The notes: generated by a model not told the origin, from the letters alone. DNA of 64,000 nucleotides from Anagrus nilaparvatae (GCA_022575985.1 JAKSXM010000147.1:18448001-18512000), one strand, 5' to 3'; shown: positions 1 through 12,100, counted from the stretch's first letter. A program made the numbers and translations.

Positions 1-143
1 AGTTTTGTTTTTTTTTAACTTGATATTAATAATAATAAAGTTGCGGCTATTATAAAACTTTTTCTTGTATAGTATTGAAGTATTAGATCACATTCTAATC
101 AAAATTTTATACAAAATTAAATTAGTTTTGTTATTATTTACAG

Positions 144-2417
144 ATAAAACATCTCAATTAATAACTGACAATGCTGCTATTAAAGATAATAATTCTAGTC
201 AAAATCACAATGGAACAGCAGCTAATGTATCAATTGAAAATGATTCTAATTTGCTACAATCAGAGCAGCTCAATAAAGTTCCTGAAGATTCAAATCAAAA
301 ACCTTTGGATCGAAAAGCAAATGAAGGTATTCAAAAAATATAAATAAATAATTTTAAACATATGTATATTATAGAATAAAAAATTATAAAAACTCGTAGA
401 AGCACTTCGGCTTATCATAATTAATATTTAAAATATAATAAATTTAAATTTTAAAAACAATATTTTTAAAATTATTTTATTGCTTGCTAATTATATGGTA
501 TATATAATTACATGAAAATTTAATATGAAAAGACGTAGCTTAAAGAACTTAGGATTTACAAAACTAAAATTTAAATAATGTTAAAATACAACAATAATTT
601 AATTATTTCTCAAAAAACTAAAACGAATATCGCGATTAAATTAAAAAATATCTTATTTTAATATTGTTTGTTTTTATTTTAATAAATTTTCAGAAGCGAA
701 ATCGTCGTCAGAGGAGGATGAAAATGACTTTAATAAATTTAAAAAAAATAAGGCGACAAAAGGTATTCGTATGAAGTCTCATTACCAAAAAAATGTTGCC
801 CCTCCGACGGCAAGTCCATCAAATATCAGCCAACCATCAGGGAGTGTAAATAATAATAATAAAGGTAATTATAAATTTTAAATAAAAATAAAGTTTGCTT
901 CCTTATGCTAACTCATTTTTGTCGGGACGGACATTTTACAATAGAGGAATTTTCGCCAAGAAAAAGAAGCATAAAATTAAAAAGTTTTTTGCCTATTCCA
1001 TGTAAAAGGACTTTTTTTCACTATTCCAAAGCCACCTTTTGAAAATTATTTACCAGTATTTTAGTTAAATTTTTTCAAAGACAAGTAAAAAATCAGTGTT
1101 CAATAATTTTGATAATCTGGACTCAGAATCGCGAAAAGCAAGTCTTTAAACCTTCAAAACAAAAAACATTAATTTTTTAAGTAAAAATGCAATCGACTGT
1201 AAAATGCTCACCCCGGCTAAAATGATTTAGACTTTGATCAATATTTATCAAAAAAAATTTTTGTTGCAGGAGATAAATTTGATAATTTTTCCCTAAGTTC
1301 AAAGTCTTCTTCATGCTCTTCTCTTTCAAAAAAACAGGAAAAAGGTATAAATAATATTTATTTAATGATTAATTATACCTTTTATTAATTCTCTTGTTTT
1401 TTCTATTTTTTATTACTTTAATTAGGTAAGAGAAAAACCAGCGTTATTGATAATGACGAGTCAGGCGATGATGACCATCACCAGAAACAAAAAAGATCTA
1501 AAAAAGATGGTAATTTATTCTTTAATTAAAAATATTTTTTATTATTCTTTTTTTATTAATAAATAAATTAATATAAATTTATTTATTTTTCCAAGCAGAT
1601 TCAAAACAAAAGAGCGACAATCTGAAATTAGATACGATTATGAAGCAGAATAAAATTCTGATGAATAAGCTAATCAGTTTGGAGCTGAAGCAGAATCAAG
1701 AAAGAAGGACAAATCAGTACGATTTGTTACCAAGGTTTCCAATCATAACTTTGGACCGCTTCGATGAATTTTTAACAAGTTTAAGTAATCATTCGCGACG
1801 AGCTCAATTGGTAAGTCAACTTTTAAAACTAGAAAAAAATAGTGTATTACGAGCCCGGATCCAAAAAAGTAAAGAATGGCCCAAATTGCACAAAAATTAC
1901 TATCCAAGGCAAAACCGATTTAGGTCATTCTTTATTTATAGACAAGGATCGTAAAAGATTTTTCTTTGTCAGTGGCGAGCCGCTGAAAAAAATGAAATAT
2001 TTTAATATAGTCTATAAATGTTAATATTTCAGGAATTGTTTTTAAGAAGCATTGGGGGCAGAAACATAGGCAAATTTATAAAAAACTGTCTTTTTGAAAT
2101 AGTTGCTAGGAGAGTTATAGACGGATTCTTTTCTTACACCGGAGTGCAAAGAAAAGATTATCCTTTTAAGTATGCATTTAAAGATTTATGCATATGCAAG
2201 ATTTTAGTTGGTAAATATATAATATTTAAATAACTTTATATTTATATATATCATTTTAACAATTTGAATTTATTCTGTTTCAGAAGTAGCAACTAGTTTA
2301 TATCCAGCAACAAAATCAGATTGCTACCACTATATTAAGCTGTATATTCAGCATATTAAGGATGTGGAAGACTATGATTCTAATAATTCTGATTCGGAAG
2401 AGGAACCAGAGGATTAA
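144..2417 (+). CDS. DUF4806 domain protein, 3' seven exons (5' end outside window)
   Basis: Seven exons join in one open frame: 144-326, 694-864, 1270-1344, 1426-1509, 1599-1810, 2033-2210 and 2284-2417 (TAA). All have AG/GT borders. The introns up to 1598 are phase 1, the next is phase 0 and the last is phase 1. The visible product is about 344 aa. The first 210 or so residues are low complexity (Asn, Ser, Lys and acidic runs) with basic KRSKK-type clusters, and look disordered. From about residue 213 the protein matches the DUF4806 layout: LPRFPIITLDRFDEF, then LFLRSIGGRNIGKFI, then YAFKDLCICKILV, with an acidic tail. DUF4806 proteins are common in insects and their role is unknown, so I assign none. 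The exon at 144 needs a base from an upstream exon, so the start lies outside the window. Exon borders are my inference; the domain call rests on motif recall. Confidence 0.82.
1845..1995. repeat. Relic of a short inverted-repeat element inside an intron
   Basis: This stretch of the last-but-one DUF4806 intron carries words such as AAAGAATGGCCCAAATTGCA and CTATCCAAGG. They recur in the better-preserved element at 41193-41484. It lacks recognisable terminal repeats here and is probably a decayed copy. Confidence 0.55.
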
Positions 2418-3207
2418 ATTTTGATAAAAACATACGTTTAAGATAGTACGTTAAATTAGACTTTAGATAAATTTTTTAAAAGTTACTTTTTTTTAATCTT
2501 TAAGATAAGTTTAGGAATATGCTTATATAAATTTTAAAACAAAAGTTACCTGTGTGCCATAATTAAAATAGAAACAACTGTATAAGTTTATTATAATGTT
2601 TAAAATAATTTTTTATATTTAAAATAATTTTATATTATAAACTTGTTCTATTTTACTTTATAAATAAAAATAGTATATTAGATTTAAAAAAAGTTTGTAT
2701 CCTGAATGTTAAAAAAATATTACTGAAGATATAATTTTTGATACATCTTTTTATATGACGTTTTTTTATACCACAAAATGTACAAATTCATAGATTAAAA
2801 AAAATAACATTATATTTAAATACTAAAATAAATTTTATATCAATTACTTAAAAATGTTTACAAATTTTTTTCCACGAATTAAAATTAATTCAATTATTTT
2901 TTGCGCAATTAAACTGAATTTCATATTATTCGTAAAAGGTATTTTTTTTACAGAAAACTATTTTAAATTTCTGAATATTTGCTATGTTCAATAATTAAGC
3001 ATTTCTAAATTCACCTAATAGTTTCCTAATAATTTATATTTATATAATTTAAAAATTTCCAACTGAAAATTCTTCGAAAATTTTCTTCCCTAAATTGTCT
3101 TTTAACAATGAATTTTACATTACTATTCAATAATATTGTTAAACATTTTAAACATTGACTTAAATTAGAATTTTGTAGTTAGTAATGAATATTTTTAAAA
3201 AAATTTT
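2418..3207. other. AT-rich region downstream of the DUF4806 gene
   Basis: This holds the presumed 3' UTR of the DUF4806 gene (AATAAA-like words near 2660) followed by featureless AT-rich sequence. I see no supported gene here. Confidence 0.5.
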
Positions 3208-3400
3208 TAATGAAACTATCGAATTCGAATCAAGTTTTAAAATCAAAAAAATGAATTCGATTAGAATTTAATTTTGGTGACATTTAAATTCTAATCGAAT
3301 TCGATTTAGGATTTTTTCCGATTAATTATCGAATTCGATTCGAAGTAAGGCTATTTTTTTCGAATTCGATTCGAATTCGAATTGAATTTGAGACTCCGAC
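3208..3400. repeat. Degenerate CGAATTCGA-type simple repeat
   Basis: Self-complementary words of the type TCGAATTCGA recur irregularly (near 3218, 3253, 3295, 3330, 3360 and 3372), separated by A/T spacers. A related ATCGAAATTCGA repeat lies at 51001-51078. Confidence 0.6.
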
Positions 3401-3407
3401 TGGGTAT

Positions 3408-4846
3408 ACATTGAAAAATTTTTCCTTTTGCCGGAAGCGGAATCCGCTTGGCGCAAGAGGAAAAAATCCCCTTGCCGCTAGAGGAATTCCGTTTTCCGCA
3501 AGCGGATTCCTCTTGCGGCAAGAGGATTCCTCTTGTGGCTAGAGGATGGTTTTTTTATTATTACTATCATAAAAACCGATAAAGAATTAAAAATGAATAA
3601 AAACTTAAAGAATATTAATACAAGTATATCAATATACACATTAAAAATTTAATTTCAAATTAAAAAAATTTAACTTCACAATAACCTTCACATTTATTTT
3701 TATATAAGGAAATTATTTACAAAATTTTCAAGTAAATAATTTTCTAACAATCTTTTTAGAAGAGGTACACGGAAGAGCTGCTTTGGTTGAATATTCAACT
3801 AATTGGTTAAATTTCGCAGTTTTTTCAACTAATTAGTTGAATATTCAACAAAACGTGTAAACAATTTTTGTATTTACAAATTAGGAAAATTTTTGTTGAT
3901 TTATCTTTAAAAAAAAAAATTGAAAAAACATTATTTTAGAGGAAACACAAAGAAAATAATAAAGATAAAAAAATTTTTTTGCCAGAAAAAGATGATTTTA
4001 CTTTTCAGTTATAATAAGTAATTCTCATTAAATTAAAAAATAAGTTTCTGTTTCTGTTGACTTGTTTTAGAACTTTCATATAAGCACGGAACAATTTTTC
4101 ATCTGCTTGTTGAATTAAGTTTTAATTAAAAAAATTTTCCAGTTTTTAAAAAAACTCAGACGATTGCCATGCTAATTCATTTAATTTTTTCGGGAAATTC
4201 CAAAGTTAAAAAAAAATTTTAAATAATAGTATAAAAATTAGAAAAAGAAAAATCAAAATTTTGATTTTAAAATATTAAAAAATAAAAAATAATTCTTTTT
4301 TTATAAGGTTCAATTAGTACATTTTTAACCAAGGGAGCAAAAAAAAAGAATGTCCCAGATTGCATGTTAATTAACATCCGAGGGGAAATCTGGGTTATCC
4401 TTTTTTTGTTCCTATGGACAAAACGAAATTTTTCTTTCTCAGTGGGGAGAAAACGCGTTATTTTCAATCTTGTTGCGGGTCGAAAAAAGTGTTTTCAACC
4501 CTCTAGGAAGAAAAATAAATAAAATATTTAATCAATGAAATATTTTGAGGATCACATTATTAACATCTGTTTACGAGATGATAAAACCTCTAATACTTAT
4601 ACAAAATTCTCTTTTTACTTTCATATAAGAAAGGCTTAACTGTAAAAAAAAAAAAAAAATAAATTTTAACTCTATCAGTTTTTACGATAGCTACAATAAG
4701 AAAACCATCCTCTAGCCACAAGAGGAATCATTTTGCCTCAAGAGGAATCCGCTTGCGGAAAACGGAATTCCTCTAGCGGCAAGGGGATTTTTTCCTCTTG
4801 CGCCAAGCGGATTCCGCTTTCGGCAAAAGGAAAAATTTTTCAATGT
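3408..4846. mobile_element. Foldback (long inverted repeat) element with about 185-bp arms
   Basis: The ends ACATTGAAAAATTTTTCC and GGAAAAATTTTTCAATGT are exact reverse complements. Inverted similarity continues inward to about 3592 on the left and back to about 4662 on the right. The arms are built of short internal repeats around AAGAGGATTCC, AAGCGGAATCC and CTAGAGGAT. The interior is AT-rich with no coding capacity and contains a smaller inserted element at about 4315-4530. I could not read a convincing target-site duplication. It is a non-autonomous foldback or MITE-type DNA element. Confidence 0.72.
4315..4530. mobile_element. Short MITE-like element nested in the foldback element
   Basis: It begins TTAGTACATTTTTAACC, AAGGGAGCAAA, GTCCCAGATTGCA and shares the interior AGTGTTTTCAACCC, CTAGGAAGAAAAA with the element at 36908-37073. 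The right terminal repeat is not recognisable, so it is probably truncated. Confidence 0.55.
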
Positions 4847-4958
4847 TTAATTATTATATAATTGTAAATTTTTTAAAATAATTATTTAATATTTGTATTT
4901 AATATTCTATGTAATGTAAATTGTTAAGAGGCCGGTAAGGTAGGTCTGAATCATCGCC

Positions 4959-6346
4959 TTAACTCCCTGAAATTTCTGTCATCTCCTCGAATACCTTCGT
5001 GATGGAAATGGACCGTACGAGGGAAAACTGATATCCTGGAGGCGTAAATTTTAATTTTTCATCCAAAACAATTTTCTAATTTTCCAATTTTCCAATATGG
5101 CAGACCAGAAAAAATGAAAATAAAGACTTTCTACATTACCTAGGGGTTTTCGGGTCCGAGAAAACCGTTTTTATGAATGAAAATTTTAGTTTTTTTGCCC
5201 CATCATATTCTATAATTTTCCAAGATGGTGGACCAGAAAAAATCAAAATAAAGACTTTCTACATTACCTATGGGTTTTCGGGGCCGACAAACCCGTTTTT
5301 ATGAATGAAAATTTTTATTTTTTTGCCCCGACATATTTTCCAATTTTCCAAGATGGCGGACCAGAAAAAATAAAAATAAAGACATTCTACATTACTTAGG
5401 AGTTTTCGGTGCCGAGAAAACCGTTTTTATGAATGAAAGATGGCGGACCAGAAAAAATAAAAATAAAGACTTTTTACATTACCTAGGGGTTTTCGGGGCC
5501 GAGAAAACCGTTTTTATGAATGAAAATTTTAGTTTTTTTGCCCCAACATATTTTACAATTTTCCAAGATGGCGGACCAGAAAAAATCAAAATAAAGACTT
5601 TCTCATTACCTAGGGGTTTTCGGGGCCGACAAACCCGTTTTTATGAATGAAAATTTTTATTTTTTTGCCCCGATATATTTTCCAATTTTCCAAGATGGCG
5701 GACCAGAAAAAATAAAAATAAAGACATTCTACATTACTTAGGAGTTTTCGGTGCCGAGAAAACCGTTTTTATGAATGAAAGATGGCGGACCAGAAAAAAT
5801 AAAAATAAAGACTTTTTACATTACCTAGGGGTTTTCGGGGCCGAGAAAACCGTTTTAATGAATGAAAATTTTTATTTTTTTGCCCCAACTTATTTTCCAA
5901 TTTTCCAAGATGGTGGACCAGAAAAAATAAAAATAAAGACTTTCTACATTACCTAGGGTCCGCCATATTCTAAAATTGGAAAATATGTTGGGGAAAAAAA
6001 ATCAGAATTTTCATTCATAAAAACGTTTTTCTCGACCCCGAAAACCCCCAGGTAATGTAGGATGTCTTTATTTTTATTTTTTCTGGTCCGCCATATTGGA
6101 AAATTGGAAAATTGTTTAGGATTAAAAATTAAAATTTACGCCTCCAGGATATCAGTTTTCCCTCGTACGGTCCATTTTCATCCCGAAGGTATTCGAGGAG
6201 AGGACAGAAATTTCAGGGAGTTAACTTTCTGTTTTAGGGATTTAACTCTCTGTTTTAGGTGGTTAACTCCCTGTTTTAGGGATTTAACTTCCTGAAATAA
6301 CTCTCTGAGCCAGGGAATATAACTACGTGGTTATTTTTGTTAGAGC
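4959..6346. mobile_element. Composite palindromic element with a tandem-repeat core
   Basis: The left side reads TTAACTCCCTGAAATTTCTG and CTGGAGGCGTAAATTTT, and the same sequence returns inverted at about 6120-6225. It then continues through repeated TTAACTCCCTGTTTTAGG words to an end TATTTTTGTTAGAG near 6346. The interior is the 126-128-bp tandem array. The left side lacks the full terminus seen on the right, so this copy is probably truncated there. No protein signature is visible. Confidence 0.65.
5092..6115. repeat. Tandem array of a 126-128-bp unit with higher-order structure
   Basis: Units start with CCAAGATGGCGGACCAGAAA at about 5092 (variant), 5220, 5349, 5437, 5563, 5690, 5779 and 5904. 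The spacings are near 128, 128, 89, 126, 127, 89 and 125. The 89-bp short unit recurs about 341 bp later in the same order, so three units were amplified together as a block. At about 5957 the orientation flips (GGTCCGCCATATTC), making the array part of a palindrome. Small ORFs running through the array are by-products of repeats without stops. Confidence 0.75.
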
Positions 6347-6760
6347 AGTTCCAATTTCTGCTAATAAGTCTCCTTATTTTGATTTTTTCTGGTCCGCCAT
6401 CTTGGAAAATTGTAAAATATGTTGGGGCAAAAAAACTAAAATTTTCATTCATAAAAACGGTTTTCTCGGCCCCGAAAACCCCTAGGTAATGTAGAAAGTA
6501 TTTATTTTCATTTTTTCTGGTCCGCCATATTCAAAAATTGGAAAATTGTTTTGGATGAAAAATTAAAATTTACGCCTCCAGGATAACAGTTTTCCCTCGT
6601 ACGGTCCATTTTCATCACAAAGGTATTCGAGGAGATGACAGAAATTTCAGGGAGTTAACTCTCTGTTTTAGGTGGTTAACTCCCTGTTTTAGGGAGTTAA
6701 CTCCCTGAAATAACTCTCTGAGCCAGGGAGTATAACTACGTGGTTATTTTTGTTAGAGTT
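6347..6760. mobile_element. Second, truncated copy of the composite element (right half)
   Basis: It repeats the right half of the preceding element: one inverted core unit from about 6390, CGCCTCCAGGATAACAG, TTAACTCCCTG-type subterminal repeats, and the same end (ACTACGTGGTTATTTTTGTT, then AGAGTT). It is joined directly to the first copy. Confidence 0.65.
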
Positions 6761-6859
6761 AGATTTTAAAAATCATTACAAACGTTTAAAATTCATGATT
6801 AAGTTCAAAATGCAAATATTATTGATAATGAAATAAATATTCATTCAAGTTTTTTACCT

Positions 6860-7130
6860 TGCCTTGGGGTTTTCGAGGTTGAAAAAAACATTTCAATGAA
6901 TAAAATTTTTCATTTTTTTATCCCAAAAAAATTTTTAAATTTCCCAGTGTGGCGGAATAAAAAACATTTTCGAATAAGCTTTTTACATTGCCTTGGGGTT
7001 TTCGAGGTTGAAAAAAACATTTTCATTGATGAAAATTTTTATATTTTCACCCAAGAATATTTTCCGATTCTCCAAGATGGAGGATCAAAAAAACATGTCA
7101 GAGTAATCTTTTTATATTACTTAGGGGTGT
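6860..7130. repeat. Diverged copies of the 128-bp unit
   Basis: Two and a half decayed units are recognisable by CCTTGGGGTTTTCGAGGTTG at about 6863 and 6990, and by CCAAGATGGAGGATC at about 7072. They are much more diverged than the main array. A further decayed unit lies near 8555-8600. Confidence 0.55.
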
Positions 7131-8110
7131 GATGTAAGGAATGCCTATAATAATTATGAGGTAATCATGCCTCTAAAATTTTTCCTTACATCTTGTCTCT
7201 TTTTTATGCCATCGTTTTTTAATAATAATCATTAAATAAATAAATAAATAATTTAATAATTTAATAAAAAAAAATAAAATAAAAAAACCTTTCAAAAAAA
7301 TTTTAAATAATAAAAAAATTTATAAAAAAAAAGTTTCAAAAAAACAATTATACAAATCAAAAAAAATTTTATTAGATCTTAAAAGTAATTAATAAATAAA
7401 TTAATAAATAATCAATTTTAAAATTTTTAAATTTATAAATAAATAAATAAGTTTTAAATAAATAAATAATTTTAAAATTTAAATAAATAAATAATTTTAA
7501 GTTAATAAATAAATAAATAATTTTTAAATAATTGCCGGCCGGCGTGTATGTTTCTCTTTGGTACACGTAATTTCTTAAGGGGAGGGCGGAAATGCATCAA
7601 TTAATAGTTACTAAAACTCAAAAATTTCTAAAATGAATGCATCTCCTCCTTCCGTTTAAGAAATTACTAATAGGCGCACGCAGTCCTTTCCTGCGCGTAG
7701 GCCAGAGGACCACTACGAAAACGGACACTGACCTACGCAAGGGCCCAAAATAATTGGAGAGGGCAGCGAACCGATCTCTTGAATGAAGGCAGAAGACTCG
7801 GCCATTCTGTTTTCATTCAAGAGTTCGGGCAGTCAAAATCTTTTTTACTACGCTACCCTCGCCTCGTGTACACATTTTTTAAATTGTTCTAAATTTTTTA
7901 ATTTTTCTGTAATTTTCAATTTAACTTCAATATTTGTAATAATTTTAAATTCTTGTATCAACCTAATTTTCGTTATTTTTTTTTCATTAAATTAATAATT
8001 TCAAAAAAATTTTTTCGAGTGTATTTCGTTTATCAAAAAGAAAGCGGGGAAGAAAGAATTTTCTCCGACCTAAATCTACTATCCTCTCCAAAAATTTGTT
8101 TTTCTGTTCG
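7131..8110. other. AT simple repeats plus a GC-richer island of unknown origin
   Basis: 7200-7530 is AT-rich with many AAATAAATAAAT runs. From about 7535 the composition becomes GC-richer to about 7870. This part includes an imperfect hairpin at 7567-7671 (TAATTTCTTAAGGGGAGGG against its inverted match) and the words GCGCACGCAGTCC and GGCCAGAGGACC. The change in base composition suggests an inserted element, possibly an LTR relic starting TGTAAGGAATGCC near 7134. I found no matching second end, so I leave it unassigned. Confidence 0.3.
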
Positions 8111-8767
8111 AGTTGATCCATAAAAAAAAAAAAGTAAGTAAAAGATTAAATTTTTATTAAACTTTCAAAAAATTTTTTATAACTCCATAAAAATAAAAAT
8201 TATTGAATTTTCTCATTTCTTTCTGGTCAGACTGAAGGATCTGGAATTTCCACGACCTTAAACGTGGGGACGAAATTTTAATTAATCCTTTAAATTAATT
8301 AGAGGATTTAAATAAAAAAAAAAATTTCAAAAAAAAAATTATAAATTCTTTAAATATATATACTCTTCAGAAAACACGTGAACAGTTTCTTTTTATATAA
8401 AAATCGTTGTCAGAGTTAGAATCCTGACACGTGACTTTTAATCAAAAATTTTTATAAAATATTTTTTTTATATAATATCCCGTTATAGATTATCTGCAAA
8501 TAGTCTATAACAGGGGTTATCAAGGTTGATAGGACATCAGGGGTCATTTTTTGGACCCAACCTATTTTCCAATTTTCCAAGGTGGCGGGACAAAAAATAT
8601 GAAAAATAGAACTAATGAACCACAGCATATTTTCCGATTTTTCTAGATGTTGGAAGAAATTCATAAATTAAAAAAAAATAACTTTCTTGCATTGGTAAAT
8701 TCACTTACTAAATGTTTGTTGAAGTTAAAGTCATGAATAAGTTGTACATACATGCAAATATCAATTG
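8111..8767. other. AT-rich spacer with one decayed repeat unit
   Basis: Apart from a decayed 128-bp-type unit near 8555-8600 (CCAAGGTGGCGGGACAAAAA), I see nothing that supports a gene or an element. Confidence 0.4.
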
Positions 8768-11727
8768 TATATGGGTCAATATTTGTGAACTGTATATGAC
8801 TTTGCATGGGTGGGTCTCGAAATGTACTCCAAAGCATGTTTGGTCGAAAGTATATATAAAAAAAATAATTTTCCCCAATTTTTAGCTTTTTAGATCCAAT
8901 CCTCTATTTTTTACAGCGATTTTTGTTTTTTTCAATTTTTTGAAATTTTTAATTTTTGAGAAATTTATGTTCATTAATTTTTCTCGCAAACGCGCACTTT
9001 ACAATAAAATTTTTTTTCCTTATAGTACCCCATAGGAAATTTCCCGTAGAATTCGATTCTGTGGTCCAAATTTTTTGTTGAACTGCGCATCCGCGACAAA
9101 ATCAACTTTCTTGCTTTGCCTTTTCTAGCTTATACGCCTCAGCTGCAGACAGCTCAATTTTCATCCTGTTGGTCTCAAATTGTAGGTTTTTTCATATACT
9201 TTCAGCGTATGAAATCATTTTTTTGGGTAAATTTATTTTAAAAGCACTAAAATTCAAAAATAGCGATTTTTAAAAAATCATTTTTCACAAATTTTGAATT
9301 TCCCGCCAAGTTACGTGACCAAATGAAAATCTGACTAAAAATTCGGATTTAGCGGAAAATTTTACATAAGGATACCAATTTTCGTTTTATTTCATTAAAT
9401 AGTTTCTAAGATATCCCATTTTAAAGATAAAGATTAAAATTGACTTTTTAAAAAACCCTAAAAATGGGACTCTGATTTTAATTATCATATCTGTTAAACA
9501 AATAATTATAAAAAGACGAGTAAAAATTTTTTGGAAACTAAGGGCTTGTAAAAATTTTTTGGCATTTGGTTTATTGACTATCGGCATGAGAGATTTAGCG
9601 ACAAATAATTGCAGTGTACGGTAGCTGAATGGTGATACTTATACCAAAAAAATGAGACCAATTGGAAGTATTTTGGTTAGCTGGCAAGGTTGCAGCTTTG
9701 TATTAAAGATTATGAAAAAAATCCTATTTTATAACATTGTTGTATTTTGTAGCTATTATATCTTATTTTCCATTTTCCGAATTTTCTAGTTACCTAATGA
9801 AAATTTTGTCGAATTTTTCGGATTCCTCGAGAAATTTTACAAAAGACCCCCTTTTTGGAAAAGTTTTGGATGTTTTCGTAACGCTATAGAAATAAAAGAA
9901 ATCGCAAAATACTAAATAACTACAAAATACCACAATGTTATCAAATAGGATTTTTTCGTAATCTTTAATACAAAGCTGCAAACTTGACAGTTAACCAAAA
10001 TACTTCCAATTGGTCTCATTTTTTTGATATAAGTGTCACTATTCAGCTACCGTACACTGTAATTATTTGTCGCTAAATCTCTCATGCCGATAGTCAATAA
10101 ACCAAATGCCTACTCTTACCCCAAAATGACCAATTTTAAAATTGCTGCCAAAATTCTAATTTTTAAAAGAAACGAGTTCTATAGGCCTCAAAAATTTTTT
10201 ACAAGCCCTTAATTTCCAAAAAATTTTTACTCGTCTTTTTATAATTATTTGTTTAACAGATATGATAATTAAAGTCAGAGTCCTGTAACGTCAGGTCAAA
10301 ACGACCCTAAATAAAAGGGTTATTATTTAATGTAGCCAAGGTCAACAGTTGCTTCATATCAAACATGACTTGGTAAAATATACCAAGCGTTATTAACGTA
10401 ACACCTGAGCAAACATACATAAATATTTCGAGCACTTATCAGCTCAGCGGGCGTTGGCCCACGTAATCGAGACCTTGACGTAGAGCTTCCCCAATAATTA
10501 AAAATAGCAATAGATTTGGTGACTAGACAAAACGCTCTTATCACTATATATAGAGGTAAAATCCGAGGGGTCGGTCTCTCTTTTTAGCCGTGAATCCGTT
10601 TAGCTTCACGTTTCTGGTTGTGCCGTCCCGGTCTTCAGCTAGAGATGGCTCTCTTTAATCTGCCAGCAATTACGCGATTAGTTCCGTCACAAATTCAGTG
10701 CCCAGACGCTCGAAGTATACTTACCAATCCAAGTGATCTTAGTAGTTGGACTTTAAAATATTTAGGACTTCCAGTTGGACTTTATTTAGTAATCATAGTA
10801 AGCAAGTTGTAAGTTATTATAAAAGACAAATTATAAACTAATAAGTAAACAATAGAAATAAAAGTAGTTATTAATTAATTATCTTAAATTGATTTGAACA
10901 TAATCCTTTCCCGCCGTTAGTGTCACGTAGACGCAAGGCTAAAAGGAATCCTATTCGCATTAGCAATATTCTTTACAGGTTACATTAAAGTAAGTTTAGA
11001 TGTAACAGTCCCATTTTTAGGGTTTTTTAAAAAAAGTCAATTTTAATCTTTATCTTTAAAATGGGATCTTAGAAATAATATGATCTTAGAAACTATTTAA
11101 TGAAATAAGACGAAAATTGGTATCCTTATGTAAAATTTTCTGCTGAATCCGAATTTTCAGTCAGATTTTCATTTGGTCACGTAACTTGGCGGAAAATTCA
11201 AAATTTGTGAAAAATGATTTTTTAAAAATCGCTATTTTTCAATTTTAGTGCTTTTAAAATAAATTTACCCAAAAAAATGATTTCATATGCTGAAAGTATA
11301 TGAAAAAACCTACAATTTGAGACCAACAGGATGAAAATTGAGCTGTCTGCAGCTGAGGCGTATAAGCTAGAATAGGCAAAGCAAGAAAGTTGATTTTGTC
11401 GCGGATGCGCAGTTCAAAAAAAAATTTAGACCCCAGAATCAAATTCTACGGGAAATTTCCTATGGGGTACTATAAGGAAAAAAAATTTTATTGTAAAGTG
11501 CGCGTTTGCGAGAAAAATTAATGAACATAAATTTCTCCCACAATTAAAAATTTCAAAAAATTGAAAAAAACAAAAATCGCTGTAAAAAATAGAGGATTGG
11601 ATCTAAAAAGCTAAAAATTGGGGAAAATTATTTTTTTTATATATGCTTTCGACCAAACATACTTTGGAGTACATTCTGAGACTCGAAAATCCAAACTGTA
11701 TACACTTCACAAATATTGACCCATATA
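8768..11727. mobile_element. Three-kb palindrome (foldback element) interrupted by a solo LTR
   Basis: The left arm, about 8768-9770, reappears inverted at about 9917-10283 and 11008-11727. Matching words include CAATTGGAAGTATTTTGG against CCAAAATACTTCCAATTG, and CTGCAGACAGCTCAATTTTC against its complement near 11340. The central spacer is about 145 bp. The left arm lacks about 85 bp that is present on the right at about 10110-10195. The right arm is split at 10284-11007 by a solo LTR. The small ORFs in the arms are not supported as genes. It may be a foldback transposon or an inverted duplication. Confidence 0.72.
10284..11007. mobile_element. Solo LTR (724 bp) with 4-bp target-site duplication GTCC
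   Basis: The insert begins TGTAACGTCAGG and ends GATGTAACA, the TG...CA form of an LTR, and is flanked by GTCC at 10280-10283 and 11008-11011. The other palindrome arm near 9455-9490 reads through this point without the insert, so both borders are fixed by an empty site within the window. A TATA-box-like word (CTATATATAGAGG) lies near 10545. A 4-bp duplication fits Ty3/gypsy or BEL/Pao elements, and no internal region remains. The small ORF at 10618-10812 is inside the LTR and probably not a gene. Confidence 0.88.
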
Positions 11728-11900
11728 CTATTTTTTTTTTATAAAAAGCATTTTATGCAAAATTGTAACTCTCCTATAAAAAACTATTCATAATACCAAT
11801 TAGGACATTTTATGATAAATGTATAAACAGTATTTCTTATATTATTAAATATACATCATATATGCTTATACACATATCTATTAATTGGAAGCTTGGTTTG

Positions 11901-12100
11901 ACTCTAACAAAAATAACCACGTAATTATACTCCCTGGCTCAGAGAGTTATTTCAGGTAGATAACCTGAAACAGGAAGTTAACCACCTAAAACACACAGTT
12001 AACTCCCTGAAATTTCTGTAATCTCCTCGAATACGACCTTCGGAATGAAATTGAACCGTGCGAGGGAAAACTGTAATCCTGGAGGCGTAATTTTGAAAAA
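11901..12100. repeat. Isolated terminal fragment of the composite element
   Basis: It reads ACTCTAACAAAAATAACCAC, CTCCCTGGCTCAGAGAGTTA and TTAACTCCCTGAAATTTCTG, and ends at CCTGGAGGCGTAATTTTG. This is the inverted form of the end at 6560-6760. It abuts the 4.1-kb palindrome that starts at 12104. Confidence 0.7.

Noticed and set aside
3408..4846. CRISPR-like array because of regular AAGAGGATTCC repeats
   Set aside because: Repeats are short, irregular and inverted at the other end. The context is a eukaryotic foldback element.
5429..5956. ORFs in the 128-bp array that translate to repeated peptides
   Set aside because: They follow the tandem unit and break wherever a unit differs. No sign of coding constraint.
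7134..8260. Possible LTR starting TGTAAGGAATGCC with a downstream TGGGGACG primer-like site
   Set aside because: No second LTR, no target duplication and no internal coding sequence were found, so it is left as an unassigned GC-richer segment.
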